A stretch of 64,000 nt of DNA from Scolanthus callimorphus (taxonomy: Eukaryota; Cnidaria; Anthozoa; Actiniaria; Edwardsiidae). The stretch spans positions 7,369,831-7,433,830 of the forward strand of contig CM066914.1 in NCBI GenBank assembly GCA_033964015.1, in the 5' to 3' direction. The notes below the pieces were generated by a model, which searched no databases, had not been told where the DNA came from, and saw nothing but the letters and a program-made list of their open reading frames with translations. This document shows, piece by piece, positions 25,601 to 38,500 of this stretch. The translations under genes were made by a program, and so were the position numbers. The first letter of the stretch is position 1, and every line of letters begins with the position of its first letter.

Positions 25601-28600
25601 CTTCAAAATCTACGAGACGACCTACAGCGTGAAACTACCAGGGGTATCAAATTAGAGGGTCACAGTAGACGTAACAACCTACGCTTTTATATGATTCCTG
25701 AAAAAGTGAAAGAAACTCCGAGGGATACAGAGAATATTCTTAGGGATTTCTTGGAGACCAATCTCATGATGGCGGCGAAAGATGTGGATGAGTTGAGCCT
25801 TGAGCGAGTGCATCGCACTGGTAGCAAGAGCACGGATGGAAACCCGCGACAAATCATCGCTAAGTTTAGTTTCTTCAAAGAGAAGGAGTTTGTGTTGAGA
25901 CAAGCAAACAAGTTGAAGGGGTCTACTCTTTCGCTATCAGAAGATTTTCCACCCGAAGTTCTACAGGTTAGGAAGCGGCTCGTCGCAAAGATGAAAGCTG
26001 CCAAGCTCGAAGGCAAAGCCGCAAAGGTAGTATTCGATAAACTTTATATAGACGGTGTACTCTATAAAGATCCAACCGAACAGATAACATCGACAAATAG
26101 CACCGTTTCAATTGATTCTTGAGTATGTTTTTCTTGATCGATCTTTTTCGCCTATATAGTAATAAATAGATTGAATTATGTAACTTATAATTTTTGAAGG
26201 CCTTTCACAGTTGGATGAGATATAAGCTTACATTTTTTTTTTCTCTCCATTCGCTCATCTCACCCCTCCAGTCTGCTGAATTTTTTTTTTTTTTTATAAG
26301 ATAAGAAAATTATGGTAAAGTTCTTGACTTATTTTTTCTCTGTTTATGTGTTGAGTTTTTGAATACTAATTTTCCCGTGTATGCCAATGTTTTAGCTTCA
26401 ATTGAGAGGAATGAAAACATTTTCCCTTTAGACAATAACCATTGTTTTTCTCACGAGCTTTTTTGCTATCCACCAATTTCGGAATAATATGCGTAGTATT
26501 ATCGCTTGATGGCAGGCTGCAATGTTGATTTTAAATTGATTTCATTAAATGTCAGGGGAATCAGAGATTTCAAAAAACGCGCGGCAGTGTTTAATTATTT
26601 TGAAAAGAGCAATGCAGATATAATTTTTGCTCAAGAGTCTCATAGTACGCCCGAAATTGAATCAATCTGGAAAACTGAGTGGAAGGGCGAGATATTTTTC
26701 AACCATGGTACTAATCAATCGAGAGGTGTTTTGATTTTAACAAAGCCTGGTGTTGACTTGGATGTAAGATCTGTAAAATATGATGAGAACGGTCGTTACA
26801 TCATTTTGCACGCAGTCTTTCAAGATGTGCTCTTTGTGATTGTTAATGTTTATGCACCTGACAAAGAAGTCGAGCAATTAACATTTTTTCAAAATTTGAA
26901 GGAGGAAGTGTCTGCTGTAGTGGAAAACACAGAGGCTAAGTTAATTTTTGGCGGAGATTTTAATGTTTTTTTATCATCAGATTTAGACAGTAGTAGTAAC
27001 TCTAAGCCTAAAAAGGGCACTAAAGCAGTCAAGGATTTGATGCTAACTTTTGACCTAATCGATATTTGGAGGATTAGAAATCCGGACAAAAAGGCTTTCA
27101 CGTGGAGACAAAGGAAGCCTTTTGTTCAGAGACGACTTGATTTTTGGTTGATTGATAGTACTTTTCAGGAAGAAATTTCAAAAACAGACATAACACCGTC
27201 AATTAAATCGGACCATTCATGCATCGTTCTCCAAGCAAAAAGTTTTCCTGAGCTGAACAGAGGTCCTTCTTACTGGAAGTTTAACTCAAGTTTAACTGAT
27301 GATCCCGACTACGTTACTCTTATAAAGACTAGCATTCCTGTTTGGAAGAATGAGTTTTGTGAAGTTAATGATCAGCGTGTCCTATGGGACTTGGTGAAGT
27401 ATAGAATAAGACAAGTATCAATGAAATTTAGCAAAATGAAAGCTAGACAGAGAAGAGATAGGTTGCAGGAAGCTGAGTCACGTTTGAAAGAAGCAGAAAT
27501 GCAGTGTGCTGATGACGCATCAGATATAAACATTGCTAATCTTGAATCATCTAAATTTGAATACGAATCGTTATATGAATATGTTGTTCAAGGATCAATT
27601 ATACGATCCCGTGCTGAATGGTACGAGAAAGGCGAAAAGAACAATAAATATTTCCTGAGTCTCGAGAAAAAAAGGACTAAGCAATCTTGTGTCAGAAAAG
27701 TGATCGATCGGAATGGAAAACAGGTATTTGATCCAAAGGAATTTCCAGTGAGTTAGAATATTTCTTTTCTGAGCTATATACTGAAAAAGATCTGTCTTTT
27801 GATAGCATTAACATTGACCATCCATCTATTAACGAATTTATGGAAAAGTTAAATATTCCAAAAATATCTACTAAGCAAAAAGAAAGCTGCGAGGGCCATC
27901 TTACAATTGGCGAGTGTTATAATGCATTAAAAAAATTCAAGCTTAATAAATCACCAGGTAACGATGGTTTGACTGCTGAATTTTATTTGGCTTTTTGGTC
28001 TGAGCTAGGGCAGGACTTAGTCGATGCATTGAATTATTCTTACATTCATGGCGAATTATCGATTTCACAGCGTCAGGCGATAATTAAATTACTTGAAAAA
28101 AAAGATAAGGATAGAAGATATCTAAAAAATTGGAGACCCATCTCACTTATTAATGTTGATGCAAAAATGGCGTCTAAGGCTTTGGCTTTGAGACTGGAAC
28201 CAATACTACCTTCGATTATACACCACAACCAGAATGCGTACGTAAAAGGCCGAACAATTTCGGATGCTGCTCGAAATATCGATGACGTAATCGATTATGC
28301 AAATCTCTGTGAAATTCCTGGTCTTCTTGTAACAATCGATTTCGAGAAAGCGTTTGATTCTCTTAATCGAAATTTCCTTGTAAGAGCTCTGAAACAATTT
28401 AATTTTGGCGACTCTTTTGTCCGTTGGATAGTAACCATGTATACTAATATTAGTAGTTCTGTGATGAACAATGGTCATCAGACGGGTTTTTTTGCTGTTA
28501 CAAAAGGCGTCCGCCAAGGCGATCCTCTGTCCGCTTTTCTTTTCATTATTGCTCTAGAGGTGTTAGCTATTTCGATAAGAGAAAATAACAACGTAAAGGG

Positions 28601-31600
28601 TCTACTGATTGGTAAAAAAGAAGTGAAACTTAGTATATTTGCTGACGATCTCACTGTTTTTCTGCAGAATAAGCGATCATATCTTGAGCTCAAGAAGGCA
28701 TTATTCGAATTTGCGTCGGTCTCTGGTTTAAACGTTAATAACGACAAGACCGAAGCTATGTGGTTAGGTAGTTCCCGAGCGAGAAAGGCGATTAGTGAGG
28801 AGCTAGACATCAAGAAAGTCGATGAACCCATCAAAATTCTGGGAATTTATTATTCCTACGATGAGAGAAAGAGAAAGGAATTAAATTACGACTTGATTCT
28901 ACATTCGCTAAAAAAAAAACTCAATTTCTGGAAATGGAGGAATCTTACTTTATTGGGGCGTATCCAAGTTTTAAAATCCTTTGTTCTGCCAAAAGTCGTC
29001 TATAAAACGGCTCAAATCTGGGCATCAGCACAGGTTATTAATGATGTAAACAAATTGCTATACGATTTTGTTTGGAATGGAAGGAAAGATAAAATTAAGC
29101 GCTTGACCCTCATCAGAGATTACAAATTTGGGGGGCTCAGGATGCCCCATCTAGAGTCTATGGTCAAAGCACAAAGGATCATTTGTCTAGTTAAATATTT
29201 GTTTGGCGAGGAAACGACATGGAATATATTTTGGATCAATACTTACATAGTGTGGGGGTTTCGCTTCTTCTGTATTCTAATTTCGATGTTGACTTATTGC
29301 AGCTTCCGCATATCTCGTTATTCTATAGAGAATCGTTATCCGTGTGGTCTGAGCTTTTTAGAAATAAAGATCTAAAGAGCGCGAACGATTTTTACAATGA
29401 GAATCTCTGGAATAATAAGTATATTCGTGTTGGTAAAAATAGTATATTGGACCATAGACTTCATAGGCAGAATATTCTTAAAGTAGCGGATTTAGTAGAC
29501 CAATATGGCTCTCTACTCTCTTACGAGAAGATGAAGCAGAAGGCTCCTGAACTTACTGATTTAGATTATTTTAACTGCATACGAATTTACGATGCAGTGC
29601 CGGAAACATGGAGAAAAGCTATGAAAGTCGAAAGTGTCTACCCTCTTTGTAGATATGTGGTTACGCCCGATCAGTTTCAAGTTGATGATATTTGTTTGAA
29701 GTTTAGCAATTTAGATAAAATTAGTGCGAAAGTAATCACTACCATATTCATTAATAGGATTTCTAAACCCCCAGTATCAATTCAAAAATTTGAACGTGAC
29801 TTGTCGCACAATGGACGCAGCTGGGAAAACATTTTTTTGCTTCCTCGCATAATCACGATGAGCACTAAAATGAGAGAGTTTCAGTACAAAATATTGACGC
29901 GCATTTTATTTACAAATGATCGTTTATTTAAAATGAAATTAGTTTCCAGCAATTGTTGTACGTTTTGTGAGGAACAACCTGAAACAGTTAGACACCTCTT
30001 TTTTGATTGTCCATATGTTCAGGCCTTCTGGTCAGAGTTAACGGTTTGGTTTAATTGTGATGATTTTGTGTTTAATAATTTATCCTATGAAAAAATTATT
30101 TTCGGGATCATTGAACAACAAGGTGTTTTTTTAACTCTGAATTTCCTGATATTGCTTGCAAAAAAAGTAATTTATTTTTGTAGGTACAAAAGAATGAAAC
30201 CGGACTTGAAAGTTTTCAAGAAGGAATTAAAATGGGTGCATAGCATGGAGCTCTTAATTGCGAGGGAAAATAATAATATCGACATATATTTAAAGAAATG
30301 GGAAAAAATAAGTCTATTATTAGATTAATTTTAGACTTTTATTGTTTTTTTTTAGCTGTTTCTCTGTTTCGCTTTTTTTTTTTTTCTACTAAGAGTAGAC
30401 TGTATTTTGACCGTTAGTATAGTATTATGTGATAGGGTTGTAGCTTGTATTAGTATTTTTTTTTGTCCTTTTATCATGTATTAGTATATATATGTTGTTG
30501 TATCGATAAAAACGAAATAAACATTGTGAATAAAAAAAAAAAAAAAAAAAAAAAAGGATATATCGCTTGAGGCCTGGTACATCCACCTTGGTCTTTCCTT
30601 TGATAAATCTATCAACGCCCGAAAATCTACGGAGATACTGATTCATCAGGGATGACATTTCGCTCTTGTATCTAGCTGCGACAAAATCATCCTTACATAT
30701 GAAAAAGCTTTCTAGTTCAACAAGAACTGGCGTTGGCTTCATGCTCAATTTAGGTAGTGCGTCATTGGATATGTCGGTCCAGAATTGAAACTCGAACACT
30801 TTTTTAATCTTCTTGCTAGTAGCCGGAATCGATTTACAGCAAGAAATGAATTCAGGATGGTAGCAGTCTATTACTATTTTGGCTTTTGGTGACGTGGCGC
30901 GAATGTCTTTAATATGTCGCACAACGTCGTCTTTTAACATGACTTGTGTAAGACAACGGCACTCTTTGGAGATTGGAAAAGAAAAATCCATGGCACGCGT
31001 AATGTGAAATATAGCCAATTGTGCAGCTAGGCCCGAATGCCAAAACGTTATTATAATACCCCAATCTGGGGCTAACACTGAACAACAAACGGCAATCAAT
31101 ATATCAGTCCAGAATAAAATATAGCTGGTAGTGGACATACTGCTGTCGAACGCCTCTTCCTCATCTTTCTCATCGTTGGTGTTCTCGGTTGATGTTCGAT
31201 GTTTGATGTGGCGCTTTTCCAACTGACTGACTCTCTCTTGTCTGTCATGAGTTTTGTCTCCTTGTCTGCTCAATATTTCTCGAATATTTTCTTCTTTGTC
31301 TTTTCTTTGTTTCTTTTTCTTTTGTCGATAAAAGAGGAAGGGCATTTTGATTGGAAGCAAAAGCTGGACGACGAAAGATCCCATAACGGCTATCAAGATC
31401 CAGACGATTGTACCCATTTTACCTGTAGCGTTCCTGCGAAGAATGATGGATCGAAGAGTCGTGTTTTTGAAGTTGTGCCAATTAAATAAGCAAGGCAGGT
31501 TTTATATAGACTCTTCACGCAACACGCCTTGTGTCAAGGAGCTGAGTGACCGCGCGAATTTGCTCAGCCCCTCCTTGGGCCACAGGAACCCCGCGCTTAT

Positions 31601-34600
31601 GGGATCTCTTTTTGACATGCGAAAATATAAGACGACTTGCGTGTAAAAATCTACATCTACAAACAAAATTTGACGCTTGACTTACCGATCTCAATCAAAT
31701 CATAATCTTTAATCATAATCTTTATTAACTCATAAAGAAATGTTAAAAAAAGTTACAATATTTTTTTTCAGTAATATTCAGCAAAACATCAAAACTAGTG
31801 ACAACGAGTGCAACCCGCTTGTATTTTAAAATTGTGTTTTAGCGAAAACGTTTTTCAAACAGAGTTTTTGTTATTCAATAAAGCCTGTCACGTAACTGCG
31901 AGTACTGCGCAGCTGTTCTGCGCATCTCAAAACAAAGAAGTATCGTCCCGTAACGATGGCCAGCGAAGGCTAAAAACCTCGGAAACACTATCGTCTATAA
32001 TCTCGCTATTTCTGGATCCATCGGACCTTTCTTTTTAACTTTACATATTCTTCAATAGTTAGCTGATAGGATGGTCTAATTAGTTTTACTGATGAATCAG
32101 AGTGATCGCTCTTGGAGCATGCGCGTATCGTGACAGGCTTCCTTTAAATAGTTATCTGATAGGATGGTCTAATTAGTTTTACTGATGAATCAGAGTGATC
32201 GCTCCTGGAGCATGCGCATATCGTGACAGGCTTCCTTTAAATAGTTATCTGATAGGATGGTCTAATTACTTTTACTGATGAATCAGAGTGATCGCTCTTG
32301 GAGCATGCGCGTAGCGTGACAGGCTGCCTTTAAATAGTTATCTGATAGGATGGTCTTATTTGTTTTACTGATGAATCAGAGTGATCGCTCCTGGAGCATG
32401 CGCGTATCGTGACAGGCTCCCTTTACATGCACCAGAACAGGGTAAATCATGGTCACAACAATAGCTACAGTTTGCATATAATTGTGTAACAATAACACCA
32501 TAAACAATAGAGACAACATGATAGCTTATTTACAGTAACAGGGGCGTGGCCAGGATTTCTAAGAGGGGGATTCAGATTGGGCTCAAAATGAAAAACGTTG
32601 CTCTCAAACATTAGACATAGTGAAGGTAGTACTTAACGTTTAACGTCCCCCCCCCCCCCCCCCAGCCTACGCCCCTGAGTAAATGGGCGCCTTTCAGTCT
32701 AGTGAACCGTCGTTTATCAAATGTTAACGATAGCGTCCATTCCCTTTGGTTGTTCTTCTTTCTCTTTTGCGGTTTCCAGGTTTAGCACTGAACTATATCC
32801 ATTTTCCGTTGACTTCATATTGATGATTTTCTTGACAGCATACCGCCCTCTGTTTGTCGAGGCTCGTAAAAGCCATCTAAATGGCCAGTGCAACATTAAA
32901 CACGTCGCGAGGAGGTACCATCCATTTGCCATCCAGAAAGGTTTCTCTTTAGCATCATCGCAAGCAAGGATATATTGCTTGAAACCCGGTATCTTTATTT
33001 CCACGTCTATTTTGATGTTTCTGTCAACGTCATTGTATTTGTGAGATAGAGCAACTTTTTCTAGCGAAACTTCGCTGTTGTATAAAGAAGCGACTAAGCC
33101 ATTGCTACATATAGTAAAATTTTCAATTTCGAGTAGAACTGGTTTCTTGTTGTCGCTCTTCAGAGTGGGTATGGTTCTGTTGGACATATCGCGCCAGGAC
33201 TCAAAATCATAAACTTTCCTGATTCTCTTCGTAGAGAACGGTGTGCTGATCCCTTCAGTGTTGTCGGTTAAGTGAAAACAATCCGTTGTTATTTCCACAT
33301 ATGGTGCCGAGGAACGCATGCATTCTATATGTCGCATCGCTTCGTCTTTAGACATGGGCGTTTCCATATAATATGGCTCTTTAGAGTTGCTAAATATCGC
33401 AAACAGAATGTGCAAAAAAGCCGACAGAACACAGCTTATCGCGTAGCATAAACGTGGTCCGCCAGAGAAGAAGCTGTAGTAGACAGAACCCATCAGTAAG
33501 ATCCAGAAGGAAATATAATAGGATGCTGACATTATTGACCCAAAAAGCATTACGCTATCGATCGCCAGTAGTCCTTCAACACACTCTCGGTTTGTTTTTA
33601 TCCGAAGCCGCATGCATTGCTGAATGAGTTCCAAAGCGATTGCAGTTCCGCTTTCGCCGTGTATGTTTTCTGGCGAGCTCAGTAATTCTCGGATACTCTC
33701 TTCATCTTGTTTCTGTTCCCTTTTAATTGCAGCACGTTGATGGCAACGATAACACAACAGCCAAATTGTAAATGGAACAAATATGGGCAGAAAAAAAACC
33801 AACAACTTTTCGACGATATTCTCGTCAACCGCGGATTTCATAGCGTAGGTGACTACTGAGTTTGGGTCCTTAGATCGAGGAAAGACACAGAAAACTTTCA
33901 GTTACATAATCTCAAATTTGCTTTGTCTATCAAGATACTTTTCGTTGACTTTGTTCCGATGAATGCTTCTACGATTTAGACTTTGTTACTGAGTACCTTC
34001 GTCTGAGAAGCTTATTATTATCAACATAACAATCATTCCGTCGCTGATTGGCTGCAAGCTCCAGTTTGATCCAAATCACAACAATGCTATTACTCGAACC
34101 AACCAATCATAGCATAGCGTCTATAATATCAGGTCTTGTTAGGTGGCGGTCTCCAATGCCAGTTGTAAGTTAAAGTTTGAGCGCTTAGATTTCTCATGTC
34201 AGTTGTTAAAATTATATTTTAAAGCTTTTGTCAATAGACCGATCCCTATTTTGACGATAGCTCCGCCCACTTGTAGCAAACAATAGGACGTTTTCCCTAC
34301 GGAATTCAAAATGTCCGAGCAACAAACTTGAATATCGAAGATTTTTCAATAATAATTCAGCTTTTCAAGATAAAAATATAAAATCCAAATTGCATGCAAC
34401 AACTTCTAAGACCTCCCTGCAATCGGTGTCTTTTCCGTGCTCTATGCCAAAGATAAAATTTGGCTTGTCCGACGTAGCAACAGTAACTAGGGGTATAACA
34501 ATGAATGCGGGATCGGTGAATTGTCAGAAGCCCACCAAGACTATTTTTCGGGTGTTAATTAACGCAATGCCCTAAGGTTATACATTCTTCATAATAATAA

Positions 34601-35561
34601 TAATAACGCCACATGTCTATAAGCCTCAGCATTTCTATAAGCCTAGTATTGCAAGGGCTATATTGGCTGCATTCCTTCCCGCTGTAGCAACCATCCTTAA
34701 AATAGTAATCCATCAAAACAGGAAGTGAAACGCCCCATAAATTCTTTATCATTCATAAACTAGACTTTCACAAAGTACTTCGTCGTCGCGCGGTCTTCGG
34801 TCCTTGGCGTTCTGAGCGGGCTTCCTGTGCTCGGAGATGAACCACGAGGAAACGCAAGGGCTGGGCCGAGATTAGGGTCCCTGGTGACGTCACATTTCCA
34901 ACCATACCACAGGAATCTTGCCTATAGCGCTATTTACTGTTTATCAACATTGCTATTCTAATGCTAATGTGCCAACCGTAGATTGAATAACGCCCTTTGT
35001 TCTGTGAACCAATTGATCTCTGGTTGGCACATTAATAACAATGGATGACGTCAGCGTGAACAGCGCTATACATCCTAGTTCACCGATTTATCAACTGATG
35101 CTCTCTCTGCTCTCTCAGTTTTGGGGCCCGTCCGCCATCTTGGACTCTATGATTTAATGAGATGCGTGGGACTTGTACTCTATTTTGTAGGCATTAAACC
35201 ATTATCCTGTGAGATTGCGCAGAATATCGTATAATACTTAGCCGACGAGGTACGCAATCCCCCGTTGGCTAAATCAGACGATATTCAGCAAAATCGAGCA
35301 GGATAATGGTTTTAATATTCAGTACATCGATAGTAAACATCCCTCAAAAAATACGTTTGCATATTTTGTACGAGCTCAACACATCATAATTCCCTCAGAT
35401 GACGGATATCGCAGGATACATGTCGTGTACAGAGGACAGCTAGTGCATCGATGTGCTGAAAAATAATATATAATATTTAACAACTATCCCCCGAAGGGGA
35501 GTTGAATAGTGGCGGATATATACCGAGACGCGAAGCGCCGAGGTATATATCCACCGCTAGG

Positions 35562-35594
<33 letters not shown>

Positions 35595-38500
35595 ATACCA
35601 AATCAATAGAATAAAATACGGTTTTAAAAGATTCAAGACGCAGAATCGCGCGCGAAAAGAGCCGCCATTTTGAGAGTTTTCTCAAAACAGTAGATAGTGT
35701 TTGATATCTACTATTTCAGGAAGCAATCAGAGCGCGCGAAAATGACTATTCACTGATTTGGTATATACTAAAAAATAATATAAAATATATTAGGATATTC
35801 CGAGTTTTAGGAGGCAATCAGAACGCGCGGAATTGGGATATCCACTGATTTGGTAAAACTAATTCCTTTTTCATTTTTTTTAGGACAAAGAAGGACTGTA
35901 AGCCTCAAACCATCAACAGCACGGATCTCTCAGACGTGAACACCTACTTCAGCGAATATGTATTGGAGAAGAGTGACTCTAAGCAGTACTTCTACAATCA
36001 CGTGGTCGGCTTCACTATAGGGCAGCCTTCTACCGACACGCCAGGTAAAATATGTTGCGTGACACAGAAAATGAAGTCTTCCAAAACGTGTTTATAACAC
36101 GAAATCGACATGATCTTATAACTTTGGCTCAACGTGATGTTACCACCGAGATAATCTTGGGCCTAGTACAAACCAATTTAATCTGCTGTATTTCTCTTTC
36201 TACAAAAATCAATAATTATTGCTAATGTCATCATTACACAGGTTACATGATTCCTGCAACCAATGTGTCGAACTCCTCCATGGTGCCGCCCATAGAGAAC
36301 ACACCATCGACCCTCACTACAGTATGGTACAGCAATCAGGTAAGATAACCATCGCGCGGGCGTAACCATCCACACTGACAGCGCTTGTGATTGCTGTGCC
36401 ATTTTAGATTACTTAGCAATCGACTCTCACTACAGTATGGTACAGCAATCAGGTAAGAGAACCATCGCGGGGGCGTAACCATACACATGGACAGCGCTTG
36501 TAATTGCTGCACCCTTTTATATTACTCAGCAATCTTTCTTTAACAAAGATGAGATTTAAGGGGCCCATTCACCCTACCCATAATGCATTGCTTCGCCATC
36601 CCAAAGACAGAGTTTCTGATGCAGTGAATCATATGAACAAAAACAAAGCAATGCATTATGGGAAGGGTGAGTCGGCCCTCTTAAAGAGCCTGTGTCAGCT
36701 GCCATTTTGACAGCAGCAACATACCAAGTCAGAGAAAACATTCAATTTCCATCCGCTGATTTAGAAAATATAGAGCAATGCTCTCGATTGAATTTGCCCC
36801 CTTAATCAAAGCTTTGTTTTTAGATGTTTTTTTAAGAGATTTCTACTCGTATATCAACGAAAACAATAGCAAAGGAGGGCTCTATAATATGTCTTTTTGT
36901 GAAGCTATCTATATATACACACACGGCAGTGTGGGAGTAGCCTGCTAGCCGGCTCTCCAGTGGGTTTTTTCGGATATTCGATTTTTTGGCGCGCGGGATT
37001 CCTGTGTCACGGAATCCCGACGCCACAGGAACCCCGCGCGCGCCCTAACGAATTCTTCTCTGGAAAACCCACTGGAGAGCCGGCTCGCAGGCTACATGGG
37101 AGCAGTCATATTTACTTGGCATTTTCCTATTCTTCTCTCCAGGGTTATCATACCATTGCAGAGTCTCTAAATGCTTTGAGTAATATTCTTTTGGAAGAAC
37201 TCACCGGGGATTCAACCGAAGCCATTGAGACCACGAACCATCCACTACCAAACAACGCTAAGAACAAGGTACGTAGGAGTATGCATTGTTATTGGTTGAT
37301 CAATCATTTCGTGCTATGTGATTGGCTGAATGTTCACGAGAAGGCGAATTGTGATCCTTGGCTTTTCACTCTCATACGAAACTGCTCTTCGGGCATTTAG
37401 AGTCACATGTCGAGTTACTTGGAATGGCATCGAGAATTCGCCATTTGCACTAACGGGGTCACGTGACCCAAACTACCTCTAAACGACATGTTTTGTCAAA
37501 ATCAATTCCAGAAATACAAAGATGAAATTGATATTAGCCAGAAACTCAAGTTTAAGCTTAAAATCTCTCACCTGGAGCAAATGGCAGCGAATTGAATTTT
37601 CAAGATTTTATTCAGAATGTATGGGATTTGGGTCACGTGACCCAGTTAATGCAAATGGCCTATTAAGGCGTGTTTTTTTTCTTTGAAATGAACTTTGCGT
37701 CGTTCCACGTAGAAGACATGCACACATAAATATTGCCGTCGAAGGGAATGCCCTTGCGTTCTGGGTGGGCTTCCTGTGGTTGGTAAGATGACGTGACGTC
37801 ACAGGAGACCCTCTCCCCGAACGCCTAGTGAAATTCGCCAAATCCAAGATGGCGGATGCCACGCCAAAACCTTTCGAAAATAGCAAACAACGGCGAATGG
37901 AATACGTTTAAAGATGCTTGTTTTGCTTTTAGCGATCAACTTGGTTCGCTTAGCTAAAAATATGTTAATTTTCGAAGTGGAATTGAGACTAGCCGTTAGC
38001 TCGTCACACAACGTTTGCGTGACAGACACATGGACGGCCCGCGCTGTCACGATTCATTCGCTTACATAAAATGTTCTTTTGCAGTCAGATAACGTGACGT
38101 CGAATTTCGCTGCGCTATTTATGGCGATTTTCATCTCCTTCGGAATGGCTTTCATGGCAGCCAGCTTCATCACCTTTGTTGTGCAAGAAAAATCATCCAA
38201 GGTAAGAGAACGTAAACTCTGTTGTAGCTTACTCTGACACTGAAAGATATGTTTCTCATTATGACCCGAACAAGTCAAAGAACGACATTTCACTGCAGAC
38301 GAAGTGAGAGAAACAATATTGAGAACATTGGCGGGAAACAAGCGCGCGTGCACATCCGGGACATTATACGTTTTTCATTTGGCCTTTTATCCCAGATCCA
38401 GGCGGTATAGACGAATTCTTCGGTCATCTGAAATCATCTTTATGTTCGGTAATTTCTTTTTCAGGCAAAGCATTTACAGTTTGTTAGCGGCGTAGATGCG

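Larger units (their letters stand above)
25178..30555 (+). mobile_element. Near full-length L1/Tx1-type LINE, 5.4 kb, with target duplication
   Basis: The element has a short 5' leader, ORF1 (from 25294), ORF2 (26509-30328), a 3' UTR with AATAAA and a poly(A) run of about 24 bases. It is bounded by GGATATATCGCT on each side. ORF1 has a coiled-coil region and an RRM-type domain, as in L1 ORF1p; ORF2 has an AP-type endonuclease, a reverse transcriptase and a C-terminal CCHC-like knuckle. It lies on the opposite strand to the gene it splits and in the sense direction of the ABCA gene. Clear frameshifts in both frames mean this copy should not encode a working machinery. Confidence 0.92.
23734..35883. 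other. Intron 24 (12.1 kb), host of nested antisense genes and a LINE
   Basis: Flanked by a GTAAGT donor and a T-rich TTTTTTTTAG acceptor in phase 2. It contains, left to right, a dispersed repeat (24175-24360), the 3' half of a broken TMEM151-like gene, a near full-length LINE, the 5' half of that gene, a 93-bp tandem repeat, an intact TMEM151-like gene and several palindromes. From 23734 to 24174 I see nothing nameable. Confidence 0.7.

Noticed and set aside
25178..30555. Domesticated or active retrotransposon genes
   Set aside because: ORF1 has a 16-bp duplication and ORF2 two frame shifts, so the copy is broken despite clear junctions.
32056..32428. CRISPR-like array
   Set aside because: Units are contiguous 93-bp repeats without unique spacers, in a eukaryotic genome.
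23734..35883. Possibility that the 12-kb gap divides two separate ABC half-transporter genes
   Set aside because: Exons 24 and 25 join in phase 2 within one ectodomain. There is no start codon context or polyadenylation signal with a stop at the break, and the halves match one ABCA3-type protein in order.
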